Source: Edaphobacter flagellatus (GTDB taxonomy: Bacteria; Acidobacteriota; Terriglobia; Terriglobales; Acidobacteriaceae). Taken from it: a DNA stretch of 64,000 nucleotides. This document shows positions 52,958 through 61,408 of this stretch, piece by piece. The stretch lies in assembly GCF_025264665.1 (NCBI RefSeq), contig NZ_CP073697.1:1364001-1428000 (forward strand). Direction: 5' to 3'. Under the pieces are notes generated by a model. It did not search any database and was not told the DNA's origin. It saw only the letters and a list, made by a program, of their open reading frames with translations. A program made the translations under genes and the position numbers. Every line of letters begins with the position of its first letter. Within the stretch, counting starts at the first letter, position 1.

Positions 52958-54085
52958 ATGAGCACCGTTGCAACAACAGTCAAACCGCGCCGTGCTGTTC
53001 TGGAGATGCCGGAGTATCATCCTCCGCTCGCAGAGCGCACCGCACTGCGTCTCGACTTCAACGAGAACACGCTCGCACCGTCCCCACGCGTCGCAGACCG
53101 TTTGCGACAGATCACGGCCGAGGGGCTGACCAAGTATCCGGAGCGCGAACCAGTAGAACGCAAGATCGCCGCGCACTTCGGCCTTGAACCTGCACAGGTA
53201 TTGCTGACCAACGGTGTCGATGAGGCCATTCACCTCATCTGTTGCGCCTTTCTCGACGAAGGGGACGAGGCCGTCATCGCAACGCCGTCGTTCTTCATGT
53301 ACGACGTCAACATCCGCATGATGACGCGCGGCCTGGTCAAGGTGCAGGCCGACGAGACGCTCGAGTTCCCCTTCGAGCGTCTGCTCGCCGCTATCACCGA
53401 GCGCACCAAGTTGATCATCATCGCCTCGCCTAACAACCCAACCGGGGCGACCGTCACCCGCGGACAACTGCTCGCCATCGCCAACGCAGCGCCTCACGCT
53501 GTGCTGATGGTCGACGAGGCCTACTTCCACTTCCACGGCGAGACCGTCATGGGCGACATCGCCTCCACGCCAAACCTCATCGTCGCGCGCACCTTCTCCA
53601 AAGCCTATGGCCTCGCCAATCTGCGCCTCGGCATGCTGGCTGGCAACAGCGAACTACTTACCTATCTGCGCAAGGTCAGCTCGCCCTACAACGTCAACGG
53701 AGTTGCGCTCGATTGCCTCTCTGTCGCCATCGAAGATGATGCCTATATCAACTGGTACGCCGAGCAGATCCGCATCGGCCGCGAGCGCACTATGGCAGGC
53801 CTCTCCGAATTAGGCATTAGCTACTTTCCCAGCGCCGCTAACTTCGTGTTGATGAAGATCGGTCCGCTGCACAAGGAACTCGTCGCCGCCATGCGCCACC
53901 ACGGAGTGCTGCTACGCGATCGCTCCACCGATCCCGGATGCGACGGCTACGTGCGCATCACCATCGGCGTCGGCGACCAGGTCACACGCGGCCTTGAAGC
54001 ACTAAAAATATCGCTCAACGAGATCGGCTGGAAGCCGCAGCGCGGCTTCGCCACAACAGAATCCAAACAGAAACAGGAGCTATAA
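52958..54085 (+). CDS. hisC: Histidinol-phosphate aminotransferase
   Basis: PLP enzyme converting imidazole-acetol phosphate to histidinol phosphate. 375 residues, aspartate-aminotransferase fold. Motifs: RLDFNENTLAPSPRVADRLR, LTNGVDEAIHLICCAFLDEG, IIASPNNPTGATVTR, LMVDEAYFHF and the Schiff-base Lys in RTFSKAYGLANLRLGM. ATG 52958 follows GAGGTGA; a GTG at 52949 overlapping hisD is in frame. Ends 6 bases before hisB. Confidence 0.94.
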   Translation: MSTVATTVKPRRAVLEMPEYHPPLAERTALRLDFNENTLAPSPRVADRLRQITAEGLTKYPEREPVERKIAAHFGLEPAQVLLTNGVDEAIHLICCAFLDEGDEAVIATPSFFMYDVNIRMMTRGLVKVQADETLEFPFERLLAAITERTKLIIIASPNNPTGATVTRGQLLAIANAAPHAVLMVDEAYFHFHGETVMGDIASTPNLIVARTFSKAYGLANLRLGMLAGNSELLTYLRKVSSPYNVNGVALDCLSVAIEDDAYINWYAEQIRIGRERTMAGLSELGISYFPSAANFVLMKIGPLHKELVAAMRHHGVLLRDRSTDPGCDGYVRITIGVGDQVTRGLEALKISLNEIGWKPQRGFATTESKQKQEL

Positions 54086-54091
54086 GCAGAG

Positions 54092-54712
54092 ATGGCCAAG
54101 GCACACACGGCAACAGGCAGAAGACCACGCACGGCAACCATCAAACGCGACACGACCGAGACGCAGATCGCGTTGAAGCTGAACATCGACGGCACCGGCG
54201 TCTACAAGGTCACGACGGGCATTCGCTTCTTCGACCACATGCTTGAGCTCTTCACCCGCCACGGTGGCTTCGATCTCACGCTCACCTGCAAGGGCGACCT
54301 CGACGTCGACCAGCACCACACCGTCGAAGACGTCGGCATTGCGCTGGGCGAGGCGTTCAACAAGGCCCTCGGCGACAAGAAGGGCATCCTGCGCGCAGGC
54401 TACTTCGTCATGGCGATGGACGAGACACTCGCCGTCGCCGCCGTCGATCTCTCAGGCCGCGTCGCTTACGTTGTTGATGACAAGGTGAAAGTCCGCCTCG
54501 TAGGCGACTTCCAATCTGAACTCCTCGCTGACTTCTTCGACGGCTTCGCCCGGGGTGCCAAGGCCAATGTGCATGCGAAGACGATGTACGGCCGCTCGAA
54601 CCACCACAAGATCGAAGCGATCTTCAAAGCCTTCGCACGCGCTCTGCGCGGAGCCTGCTCACGCGATGAGAGGATGGCAGAGATTCTGCCAAGTACGAAG
54701 GGTCTTTTGTAA
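54092..54712 (+). CDS. hisB: Imidazoleglycerol-phosphate dehydratase
   Basis: Dehydrates imidazoleglycerol phosphate; manganese enzyme. 206 residues, dehydratase only, without the N-terminal histidinol-phosphatase domain of enterobacteria. Diagnostic motifs: [36 protein letters not shown] and [20 protein letters not shown]. No histidinol phosphatase gene is in the operon. The stop overlaps the following small ORF by one base. Confidence 0.95.
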   Translation: MAKAHTATGRRPRTATIKRDTTETQIALKLNIDGTGVYKVTTGIRFFDHMLELFTRHGGFDLTLTCKGDLDVDQHHTVEDVGIALGEAFNKALGDKKGILRAGYFVMAMDETLAVAAVDLSGRVAYVVDDKVKVRLVGDFQSELLADFFDGFARGAKANVHAKTMYGRSNHHKIEAIFKAFARALRGACSRDERMAEILPSTKGLL

Positions 54713-54915
54713 TGAATAAAAAGAGCAGAATCCTAATCGCGATTTTAGCTCTTCTTGTTTCAGTAGCCTTTGGCTACATATCTTTTACGACAAGAAAGCA
54801 CGGTCAGGATTTATATGTGTATGCACTTGCATTTGGAGGATTGTTATTCAGCTGCATAAGTACGCTTGCTGTCTATCCATTGCGGAGTAATCGATACGCC
54901 TATTCTGCATGCTAG
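54712..54915 (+). CDS. Small AT-rich membrane ORF inside the his operon
   Basis: A 67-residue ORF with two hydrophobic helices (SRILIAILALLVSVAFGYIS and VYALAFGGLLFSCISTLAVY) and basic flanks. Its ATG overlaps the hisB stop (TAATG), so it is translationally coupled. Codons are A/T-rich (AAA, ATA, TTA, TAT), unlike every other gene of the operon, which suggests acquisition. It has no role in histidine synthesis that I can name. It may be the first part of a frameshifted longer protein with 54909-55001. Could also be non-functional. Confidence 0.5.
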   Translation: MNKKSRILIAILALLVSVAFGYISFTTRKHGQDLYVYALAFGGLLFSCISTLAVYPLRSNRYAYSAC

Positions 54916-55001
54916 CACTCGTATCAACACTTTTCTGGGCGCTCGAGTTCTTTGGAGGAGTTTCATGGTATTTCCTAGATAAAGTTGCAAGGCACTCTTA
55001 A
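54909..55001 (+). CDS. Second small AT-rich ORF, possible frameshifted continuation
   Basis: A 30-residue ORF overlapping the end of the previous one by 7 bases in a different frame: MLALVSTLFWALEFFGGVSW then YFLDKVARHS. It is a single hydrophobic helix with a basic end. It stops 5 bases before hisH. Together with the 67-residue ORF it would make a three-helix protein of about 100 residues if a frameshift is corrected, or a coupled pair if not. Confidence 0.35.
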   Translation: MLALVSTLFWALEFFGGVSWYFLDKVARHS

Positions 55002-55006
55002 AGAAT

Positions 55007-55615
55007 ATGATTCAAGTCATTGACTACAAAGCGGGCAATCTCACCAGCGTACTCAAAGCGCTACACTACTTCGGCGTGGAGACACACGTCACGCAATCAC
55101 CCGACGACGTGCGTAACGCAAGCAAGATCGTCCTTCCCGGCGTCGGACACTTTCAAGCAACGCAGCTTCTTGAAGACCTCGCGCTCACCGAAGCCGTGCG
55201 CGAGGCCGTGGTCAAAGGCACGCCCTTCCTCGGCATCTGCGTGGGGCTGCAGTGGCTTTACGAGGGTTCCACCGAAGCTCCAGACACCGAAGGACTCGGA
55301 CACTTTGCCGCAAAGTGCGAGCGCTTCCCCGCCACATTCAACAACGCGGAGCTGAAGTCGCCCCACGTCGGCTGGAACTCCCTCGAGAACATCCGCGAGG
55401 ACTCGCGTCTGCTACGCGGAGTCATGCCTGGCGGCTTCGTCTACTACACGCACTCCTGGCGCGCCCCGGTGAGCGCCGACACCGCTGCCACCACCAGCTA
55501 TGGCGGCGATTTCACCGCCGTCGTCGAGCGCGACAACGTGATGGGCGTGCAGTTTCACCCCGAGAAGTCGAGCACCGTCGGTCTGCGGATTCTCAAAAAC
55601 TTTGTGGAGCTTTAG
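55007..55615 (+). CDS. hisH: Imidazole glycerol phosphate synthase, glutaminase subunit
   Basis: Supplies ammonia from glutamine to HisF. 202 residues, class I amidotransferase: nucleophile Cys in FLGICVGLQWLYEG, oxyanion-hole PGVGHF, and the His-Glu pair in GVQFHPEKSS. Only a weak AAAGAAT precedes the ATG, perhaps a consequence of the upstream insertion having separated it from its former upstream neighbour. Stop and hisF start are 3 bases apart. Confidence 0.95.
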   Translation: MIQVIDYKAGNLTSVLKALHYFGVETHVTQSPDDVRNASKIVLPGVGHFQATQLLEDLALTEAVREAVVKGTPFLGICVGLQWLYEGSTEAPDTEGLGHFAAKCERFPATFNNAELKSPHVGWNSLENIREDSRLLRGVMPGGFVYYTHSWRAPVSADTAATTSYGGDFTAVVERDNVMGVQFHPEKSSTVGLRILKNFVEL

Positions 55616-55618
55616 CCC

Positions 55619-56398
55619 ATGCTGACCAAACGCATCATTGCCTGCCTCGACGTTCGCGACGGACGCGTCGTCAAGGGCGTGCAGTTCGTCGACATCATCG
55701 ACGCCGGCGATCCCGCCGAGCTTGCGCATCGCCATGCCGCTGCCGGAGCCGACGAGATCGTGTTGCTTGACATCACCGCTACGCACGAAGGCCGCGGCAC
55801 GCTGCTCGATACCGTCAAACGTACCGCCGCGACCCTCTTTGTTCCCTTCACCGTCGGCGGAGGCATCCGCTCCGCCGAAGACGCGGCCGCTGTCTTCGAT
55901 GCCGGAGCCGACAAGGTGAGCATCAACTCCTCCGCCATTGCGCGGCCTGAGCTGATCGGCGAAATCGGCGCGAGTTTCGGCGCACAGGCCGTCATCGTCG
56001 CCATCGATGCGCGCCGCGCGGAAAACTCCGCCGATCCCGTAGGCAATGCCGAGGTTTTCGTCGCCGGCGGCCGTAAGCCAACAGGCCGCAAGGTTATCGA
56101 GTGGGCACGCGAAGCCGAGCAGCGCGGCGCAGGCGAAATCCTGCTGACCAGCATGAATACCGACGGCATGCGCTCCGGCTTCGATTGTGAGCTAACCGCA
56201 CGCGTCTCCGAAGCCGTGCAGATTCCCGTTATCGCCTCAGGAGGCGCAGGAAGCGCCGCACACTTCGCCGACGTCTTTGGCCGCGGTAAAGCCGACGCCG
56301 CTCTCGCCGCCAGTATTTTTCACTTCGGCGTCACCGACTCGCGCGAACTCAAAGCTGAGCTTCAGCGTGCAGGCGTCCCCGTACGACTTCCCTGCTAA
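55619..56398 (+). CDS. hisF: Imidazole glycerol phosphate synthase, cyclase subunit
   Basis: (beta/alpha)8-barrel cyclase working with HisH, yielding IGP and AICAR. 259 residues. Catalytic Asp residues lie in [15 protein letters not shown] (Asp11) and [10 protein letters not shown] (about 130). Phosphate-binding loops are [18 protein letters not shown] and IASGGAGSA. The C-terminal segment is typical. Follows hisH directly; hisA begins 19 bases later. Confidence 0.95.
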   Translation: MLTKRIIACLDVRDGRVVKGVQFVDIIDAGDPAELAHRHAAAGADEIVLLDITATHEGRGTLLDTVKRTAATLFVPFTVGGGIRSAEDAAAVFDAGADKVSINSSAIARPELIGEIGASFGAQAVIVAIDARRAENSADPVGNAEVFVAGGRKPTGRKVIEWAREAEQRGAGEILLTSMNTDGMRSGFDCELTARVSEAVQIPVIASGGAGSAAHFADVFGRGKADAALAASIFHFGVTDSRELKAELQRAGVPVRLPC

Positions 56399-56417
56399 CA
56401 GCACCAAGGAGAATCCA

Positions 56418-57119
56418 TTGCTCATTCCATCCATCGACCTTATGGGCGGCCGCATCGTCCAGCTCGTCCAGGGCGAAAAGCTCAAGCTGGCCTTCGACGA
56501 CTTCGACTACTGGATCGAACGCTTCAGCAAATATCCGCTCGTGCAGCTGATCGATCTCGATGCCGCTATGCGGCAGGGATCGAATGCCGACCTGATCTCG
56601 CAGTTCACCTCGAAGCTGCCCTGCCAGGTTGGCGGCGGACTGCGCACGGCAGAGGATGGTAAACGCATGCTCTCCCTCGGCGCCAGGCGCGTCATCTATG
56701 GTTCGTCGCTGTTTGGTGGCGACAATGAACTCGACCGGAAGCGTCATCCGCTGATCAATCTCGATTTTGCGCAGAATCTGCGCGATGGGCTCGGCGAAGA
56801 ACAACTCGTCTTCTCCGTCGACACGAAAGGCGGACAGGTCGCTGTGCGTGGATGGAAAGAGAACGTTGCGCTGACTCCCGAAGAAGCCGTCACGTGGCTC
56901 GAGGACTATTGCGCCGCCTTCCTCTACACGCATGTGGACACCGAAGGCACAATGACTGGCTTCCCTATCGACGTTGCCGCCATTCTTCGCGCCACCACAG
57001 CAAAACAGTTGATCGTTGCAGGAGGCATCAAGGAACGCGCTGAGGTCGACGCCCTCGATGCAATGGGAGTCGATGCTGTCGCTGGTATGGCGGTGTATTC
57101 AGGAGCAATGGAGGCGTAA
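56418..57119 (+). CDS. hisA: ProFAR isomerase
   Basis: Amadori isomerase, a (beta/alpha)8 barrel homologous to HisF. 233 residues from a TTG start with AAGGAG 6 bases upstream; the first in-frame ATG lies within hisF. Motifs: IPSIDLMGGRIVQLVQG (catalytic Asp), PCQVGGGLRTAEDG, VFSVDTKGGQVAVRGWKE (second catalytic Asp) and IVAGGIKERAEV. Last gene of the his operon. Confidence 0.94.
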   Translation: MLIPSIDLMGGRIVQLVQGEKLKLAFDDFDYWIERFSKYPLVQLIDLDAAMRQGSNADLISQFTSKLPCQVGGGLRTAEDGKRMLSLGARRVIYGSSLFGGDNELDRKRHPLINLDFAQNLRDGLGEEQLVFSVDTKGGQVAVRGWKENVALTPEEAVTWLEDYCAAFLYTHVDTEGTMTGFPIDVAAILRATTAKQLIVAGGIKERAEVDALDAMGVDAVAGMAVYSGAMEA

Positions 57120-57155
57120 AACCAGTCAGTGAGGCTTTCTAGTTTCTCGCTATGA

Positions 57156-58193
57156 CTAATCGTTCCCTGCATCGGCCATCGCGTAGTAGCCTTTGCGCGC
57201 CTGCACCTTCGTATCCTTGCCGCAATTGATATTCAATGTGCGGAAGCCGCCGTCCAGCTTCAGATTGGAAGGCGTATAGCTGACGAGGTATTGCGTGCGC
57301 AGCTCGTCCTGAATCTGGTTGAACGCGTCTTCGAGCTTCTTACCGTTGTTGCCTACGTTGATCACACGGCCGCCTGTCTCTTTTGCCATGCGGTCCATGT
57401 CGGCTCCTCCGGTGTAGAAACCTCCATAACCGCCAAAGCCACGGTCGGCGATCATGATGACATAAACGATGGCGTTGGCCTTCTGCGCCGCTTCGATGGA
57501 GGTCTTCAACGTCTCCTGCGATCCCTGATCTCCACCGTCGGTCAGCAGAACGAGGATCTTGCGGCCGGCCTCCTGGCGCAGTTTGTCATGGGCTGCGAGG
57601 TAGACAGCGTCGAACAACAAAGTCCCACGCGGCGTTCCATTGCCGGTCACGGAGCCGGTGCCTGCGCCGGTGTTGATAGTGGCCTTATCGAGTGCACGCT
57701 TCAGCTCGCGCGGCGAGTTCGTATAGTCGGCTAGAAGATCGACATTGATATCGAAGGAGATCAGAAAGGCCTCATCCTTCGGCGTCAATACGTCCTTCAG
57801 AAACTGCGCTCCGGCCTCCTGCTCCAATGGCAGTACGTTCTGCTGGCTTCCGCTGGTGTCGAGCAGGATGCCAATGGTCAGTGGCAGAGTCTTTTCCTGT
57901 GTGAAGTTCTTGATCTTCTGCTCAACTTTGTCTTCATAGACCTGGCAGTCATCTTTGTGCAGGTTGGTGATGAAGCCGTTCTTGTCACGAACGGAGAAAT
58001 AGACGTTCACCAGGTTGACGTTGATCTTGAGAGTCTGAGTATCGCCGGTATCTACCGGTTGCTCTGGTGCGGCAGAGCTGGCGGGTGGTGGACCGCCGGG
58101 AGTTGGCGCTTCCTGGGCGACGAGGGCTGGAGCGGCGAGCAGGCCGAGCGACACAGCGGACAGGGCAACAGCAGAGCAAAGAGAGGCGCGCAT
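57156..58193 (-). CDS. VWFA-related acidobacterial domain protein, secreted
   Basis: A 345-residue exported protein of the acidobacterial VWFA-related type. Signal peptide near 5-26 (VALSAVSLGLLAAPALVAQ), Pro/Ala-rich linker, a beta-rich entry segment (INVNLVNVYFSVRDKNGFIT) and a von Willebrand A domain with an intact MIDAS motif DTSGS in TIGILLDTSGSQQNVLP. Other MIDAS residues lie in FDAVYLAAHDKLR and LLTDGGDQGS. Ends with an outer strand TLNINCGKDTKVQARKGYYA. VWA domains bind protein partners through a metal. Divergent from a paralogue at 58415. Confidence 0.86.
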   Translation of the reverse strand: MRASLCSAVALSAVSLGLLAAPALVAQEAPTPGGPPPASSAAPEQPVDTGDTQTLKINVNLVNVYFSVRDKNGFITNLHKDDCQVYEDKVEQKIKNFTQEKTLPLTIGILLDTSGSQQNVLPLEQEAGAQFLKDVLTPKDEAFLISFDINVDLLADYTNSPRELKRALDKATINTGAGTGSVTGNGTPRGTLLFDAVYLAAHDKLRQEAGRKILVLLTDGGDQGSQETLKTSIEAAQKANAIVYVIMIADRGFGGYGGFYTGGADMDRMAKETGGRVINVGNNGKKLEDAFNQIQDELRTQYLVSYTPSNLKLDGGFRTLNINCGKDTKVQARKGYYAMADAGND

Positions 58194-58380
58194 AAATCTA
58201 TAGACGAGAGTAGTCCAAAACTAGTCAGCGGAAAAAGATGCCGTAAAGACAGGAAATTCAGCCATATCGGTCCATTCTGCACAACGCCGGGGGTGGGTCG
58301 TGCGTCTACAGTACAGGTGCCGAAGAAGATAGCGGGCGCAGGCTGGCGCTGGTAGTCTGGTAGCTGGCAAATATTTGGTC

Positions 58381-58400
58381 CGGACGCCCGGTGGCGTCCG
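58381..58400. repeat. Hairpin before the second VWFA gene
   Basis: Perfect 8-bp stem CGGACGCC / GGCGTCCG around CGGT. It ends 14 bases before the GTG at 58415. Its place in the 5' untranslated region suggests a translation or stability element; no evidence beyond position. Confidence 0.55.
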
Positions 58401-58414
58401 AACGGGGGTAGCGA

Positions 58415-59728
58415 GTGGTAAGGGAAAGCGTATTGGCAGGAGTCCTGGCGTTCATGACGCTCGGGCAGCAGGCTGCTCAACAGACAACAGAGGCTTCGGC
58501 GGCACAACAGGTTCCCGATGCACCGCGGCCGCAGGTGTCCCTGCCCACACGTGATTCTATCCGCCCTGGCATGGGCACAACGACAACCTCGAATGGAGAC
58601 CAGCCTGCTGGCCAGGATCAGGCGCCTCCGAGCAGCCTTCCCTCCTCTGCCGCGCAGGAAAAGCTGGACGACGGTCCTCCGCCGGAACTGCCCGCTGCCG
58701 GACAAGGACCTGGTTCTTTTACGCTCCGCGTACAGACGAACTTCGTTGAAGTTCCTTTTACGGTCAAGGACAACAAAGGCAGGCTGGTTCCCGGCATCAC
58801 ATGGCGTGAGGTGCGGGTTTATGAGAACAATGTTCCGCAGAGGATCAGCCTTTTCACGGTCGATCCGTGGCCGCTCTCGGTGGCTCTTGTCATCGACCAG
58901 AGCCTGACCCCCGACAACATGACAAAGGTGAATAATTCGCTGTCGGCGCTGCAGGGCGCGTTTGCTCCGTATGACGAGGTGGCGGTCTTCACATATAACA
59001 ACGGCCCCCGCATGAGAACGGACTTTACGGCAGCTCAAAGCCCGCGTTTGACCTTCACGCTTGAGACCTCGAAGGCTACGGGACGTGAGCCTTACATGAA
59101 CATGGGCGGTCCGATGGCGCAGACGAATACGCTCAACGGTCGCGTCTTCGATCCCAATACAGCTCCAGTTCGCAACAGCCCTTCGATCGAGCTGAAGGTT
59201 CCGAAGGAAGTGCATACGCTGAACGACGCCATTCTTGAGGCGGCGAAGGCTACGGCAAAGGCCGGCAAGGGCCGCCGACGCGTGATCTACGTGATCAGTG
59301 ACGGCAAGGAATACGGCAGCCAGGCGAAGACGAAGGATGTCATCCATTATCTGCAGGCGAACAAGATTTCTGTCTATGGCACGCTGGTTGGCGACTCTTC
59401 CATACCTGTAGTCGGGTTCCTCGACAAGATTCATGTACCGTTCCAGATGAGGGACAACGTCCTGCTGACCTACACCAACGCAACGGGCGGCAACCTTGAG
59501 GCGGAGTTCCGTCAAAAGGGTATCGAACAGAGCTTCCAGAAGATCTTCGAAGAGGTCCGCACGCAGTACACGATCGGCTACTACACGCACGAACCGTTTA
59601 TCGACGGCAAGTACCGCACGCTGGATGTGCGCGTGCTGCGGCCGAGCCTGACGGTGCTCGCCAAGAAGGGTTATTACCCGACGGCGAGCGATGCGGGTCC
59701 GACGAACGTGGTGACTCCGAAGCAGTAA
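58415..59728 (+). CDS. VWFA-related acidobacterial domain protein, secreted (paralogue)
   Basis: A 437-residue protein from a GTG start. N-terminal hydrophobic segment (VLAGVLAFMTLGQQAAQQ), a low-complexity linker rich in Gln/Pro/Ser to about 100, the entry segment LRVQTNFVEVPFTVKDNKGR, and a VWA domain. The MIDAS position reads DQSLT (in SVALVIDQSLTPDNMTKVNN), a Ser-to-Thr variant of DxSxS, so metal binding may be altered. IYVISDGKEYGSQ holds the second acidic site. C-terminal RVLRPSLTVLAKKGYYPTAS matches the end of the divergent gene at 57156, confirming paralogy. Confidence 0.85.
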   Translation: MVRESVLAGVLAFMTLGQQAAQQTTEASAAQQVPDAPRPQVSLPTRDSIRPGMGTTTTSNGDQPAGQDQAPPSSLPSSAAQEKLDDGPPPELPAAGQGPGSFTLRVQTNFVEVPFTVKDNKGRLVPGITWREVRVYENNVPQRISLFTVDPWPLSVALVIDQSLTPDNMTKVNNSLSALQGAFAPYDEVAVFTYNNGPRMRTDFTAAQSPRLTFTLETSKATGREPYMNMGGPMAQTNTLNGRVFDPNTAPVRNSPSIELKVPKEVHTLNDAILEAAKATAKAGKGRRRVIYVISDGKEYGSQAKTKDVIHYLQANKISVYGTLVGDSSIPVVGFLDKIHVPFQMRDNVLLTYTNATGGNLEAEFRQKGIEQSFQKIFEEVRTQYTIGYYTHEPFIDGKYRTLDVRVLRPSLTVLAKKGYYPTASDAGPTNVVTPKQ

Positions 59729-59740
59729 GCTCAATCGAGA

Positions 59741-60658
59741 ATGCTTGAAGCAAATGCACTGCTTGCCCTGGCAGCCGCTGTACTGTGGGGCATTGGGGAT
59801 TTCTCTGGCGGGATGGGAGCCAAGTACGCGATTGGCTCCTCCGCCAGCCCTCAGAACGATTCCCTTATCCGTTCGCTGCGCGGCGCGATGCGCGTCGTGC
59901 TGACGAGCCATGCGGCCAGCTTTACAGTCCTTGTCTTAATAGCCACGTTGCGCGGCGATGCGTTTCCGCATGGCGCTCCGCTGGCCTGCGGCCTGATGGC
60001 CGGGCTGATGGGCGGCCTGTCGCTGACGGGCTTCTATGTCGCGCTGGCGCAGGGAGCGATGGGCGCTCCGGCGGCGATCAGCGGATTGCTGGCGGCTGCG
60101 ATTCCGGCGGCTGTCTCGATCGCTCATGAAGGCTCACCGGGCTGGCTGAAAATAGCGGGCTTTACGATTGCAGGGTGCGCGATCTGGATGATTGCAGCGG
60201 GTGAGAATCCAGAGTCGGTTCCGGTTTCGGCTGTCACGACATGGCTTGCGATCGGCTCGGGCGCGGGCTTCGGAGTGTACTTTGTTGCGCTGAAGTATGC
60301 CGCAGCGGCCGGGTTCTTCTGGCCGATGGCGACGGCGAGGATCGGGAGCCTGACGACGTGTTCGACGATCCTGCTGGTGACGGCGGCGGCGGCACGCGGC
60401 AGCAGTTCCGCAAAAGGCTGGCTACCGCGCAAAGCTGTGTTTTGGGCGCTGACGACGGCCTTGGGCGATACGTCAGGCAATCTGCTGTTTATGGCGGCGA
60501 CGCGGGCTGGACGGCTGGATGTGGCTTCCGTGCTGGCGTCGCTTTATCCGGCTTCGACGATCCTGCTGGCTGCGTGGACGCTGCACGAGCGGCCGACCCG
60601 GCGGCAGGGCCTGGGGATGCTGGTTGCGGCGGCGGCGGTGGTGATGATCACGCTCTGA
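59741..60658 (+). CDS. DMT-superfamily permease (EamA-type)
   Basis: A 305-residue inner-membrane protein with ten predicted helices in two EamA repeats (NALLALAAAVLWGIGDFSGG at the start; VTTWLAIGSGAGFGVYFVAL at the second repeat). The last helix is LGMLVAAAAVVMITL. The family exports or exchanges small metabolites; substrate unknown. It starts 12 bases after the VWFA gene. Followed by the second copy of the intergenic repeat. Confidence 0.87.
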   Translation: MLEANALLALAAAVLWGIGDFSGGMGAKYAIGSSASPQNDSLIRSLRGAMRVVLTSHAASFTVLVLIATLRGDAFPHGAPLACGLMAGLMGGLSLTGFYVALAQGAMGAPAAISGLLAAAIPAAVSIAHEGSPGWLKIAGFTIAGCAIWMIAAGENPESVPVSAVTTWLAIGSGAGFGVYFVALKYAAAAGFFWPMATARIGSLTTCSTILLVTAAAARGSSSAKGWLPRKAVFWALTTALGDTSGNLLFMAATRAGRLDVASVLASLYPASTILLAAWTLHERPTRRQGLGMLVAAAAVVMITL

Positions 60659-60668
60659 CCCCCTCCCC

Positions 60669-60914
60669 CCTGTTTCCTGCAAAATATTCATTCCATGCGA
60701 TTTAGCCTGGAGGGTACTTTGTAAAATATTGATTTCACATGGCTTATCTAGCAAAATATTGATTTATAAAGAGTTATCCCCAAGTCTTTGACCCGGGGAT
60801 TTTTTCTCCCTGCATTTAAGTCTAGCAAGGCCGAGGAAACTAATCGGCAGAAATTTTCGGGTTTATTTGCTTTGGAATGAATCGCTTGTGGTTTTAGGGG
60901 GCTTGACATCGTTT
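60669..60914. repeat. Dispersed intergenic repeat element, copy B
   Basis: Collinear with 18553-18788: CTGTTTCC left end, AAAATATT units at 60681, 60723 and 60753 (the last two 30 bases apart as in copy A), GAGTTATCCCC then a hairpin and T-run, GAAACTAATCGGCAGA, TTTATTTGCTTTGGAATGA and GGGGGCTTGACA. The right end overlaps the last 17 codons of the minus-strand gene at 60863, supplying its VKPP...SFQSK tail. Confidence 0.75.
60776..60807 (+). terminator. Terminator hairpin within element B
   Basis: ATCCCC / GGGGAT with a 13-base loop and then TTTTTCT. Occupies the same place in copy B as the hairpin 18641-18666 in copy A; probably ends the DMT-permease transcript. Confidence 0.75.
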
Positions 60915-61327
60915 TGACTTAGCCACCATGCGGCGAGCGTCACGACAATGAAGAGGCCTACGACAATAAGGTTGGGATAGATGATTCTGCCGTGGACATG
61001 GGGTTCATGACCGGGGATTCCCGCCCAATAGGAAGAGATGGGTAGAAGGGTGGGTACATAGAAGAACGGGGTCCAGTAGGAGAGGGATAGAAGAGTGGCC
61101 GCGGTGAAAGCTGCAGCCGGCTCCTGCGTTCGCCGCCAGAGGAGCCAAGTAGCGGTAGCAGCTACTCCTGCGAAGAGAAATAGCAGAATAGCCGAGTGAT
61201 AGCGGGCGTGAGGATGCCAGAGCGGATTCAGGAGATGATTGGAACTCCAGTCCAACACGAAGGACAGGATGGCTCCTCCCAGAAGGACGAAGGTGAGAAG
61301 AATTTTTGCGATATGAGTACGGTTCAA
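60863..61327 (-). CDS. Small four-helix membrane protein of unknown function
   Basis: A 154-residue protein with four hydrophobic helices (IAKILLTFVLLGGAILSFVL, AILLFLFAGVAATATWLLW, AFTAATLLSLSYWTPFFYV, NLIVVGLFIVVTLAAWWLS). A loop WHPHARYHSAIL and HEPHVHGR carries several His residues. It resembles uncharacterised families of small membrane proteins found next to TetR regulators. The last residues, VKPPKTTSDSFQSK, come from the intergenic repeat. Divergent from TetR with an operator-like palindrome between, so it is the likely regulated gene. Confidence 0.7.
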   Translation of the reverse strand: MNRTHIAKILLTFVLLGGAILSFVLDWSSNHLLNPLWHPHARYHSAILLFLFAGVAATATWLLWRRTQEPAAAFTAATLLSLSYWTPFFYVPTLLPISSYWAGIPGHEPHVHGRIIYPNLIVVGLFIVVTLAAWWLSQNDVKPPKTTSDSFQSK

Positions 61328-61349
61328 GGGAACACCTCTTGGCGTAGCT

Positions 61350-61369
61350 AAGTGAGTAAACGCTCACTT
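61350..61369. promoter_or_regulatory. TetR-type operator
   Basis: AAGTGAG and CTCACTT flank a 6-base centre (TAAACG), a perfect 7-bp inverted repeat in the 81-bp gap between the divergent TetR gene and the membrane protein. Size and sequence resemble AcrR-type TetR operators. Likely bound by the TetR protein encoded next to it. Confidence 0.7.
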
Positions 61370-61408
61370 TAGTATCAAGACGCAGAACGTGACAGGATAG
61401 TCTCCGGG

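Noticed and set aside
58052..59911. A 619-residue minus-strand open frame
   Set aside because: Antisense to the VWFA protein at 58415 and spans the other VWFA start; composition is Arg/Leu-rich without domains. A high-GC shadow frame.
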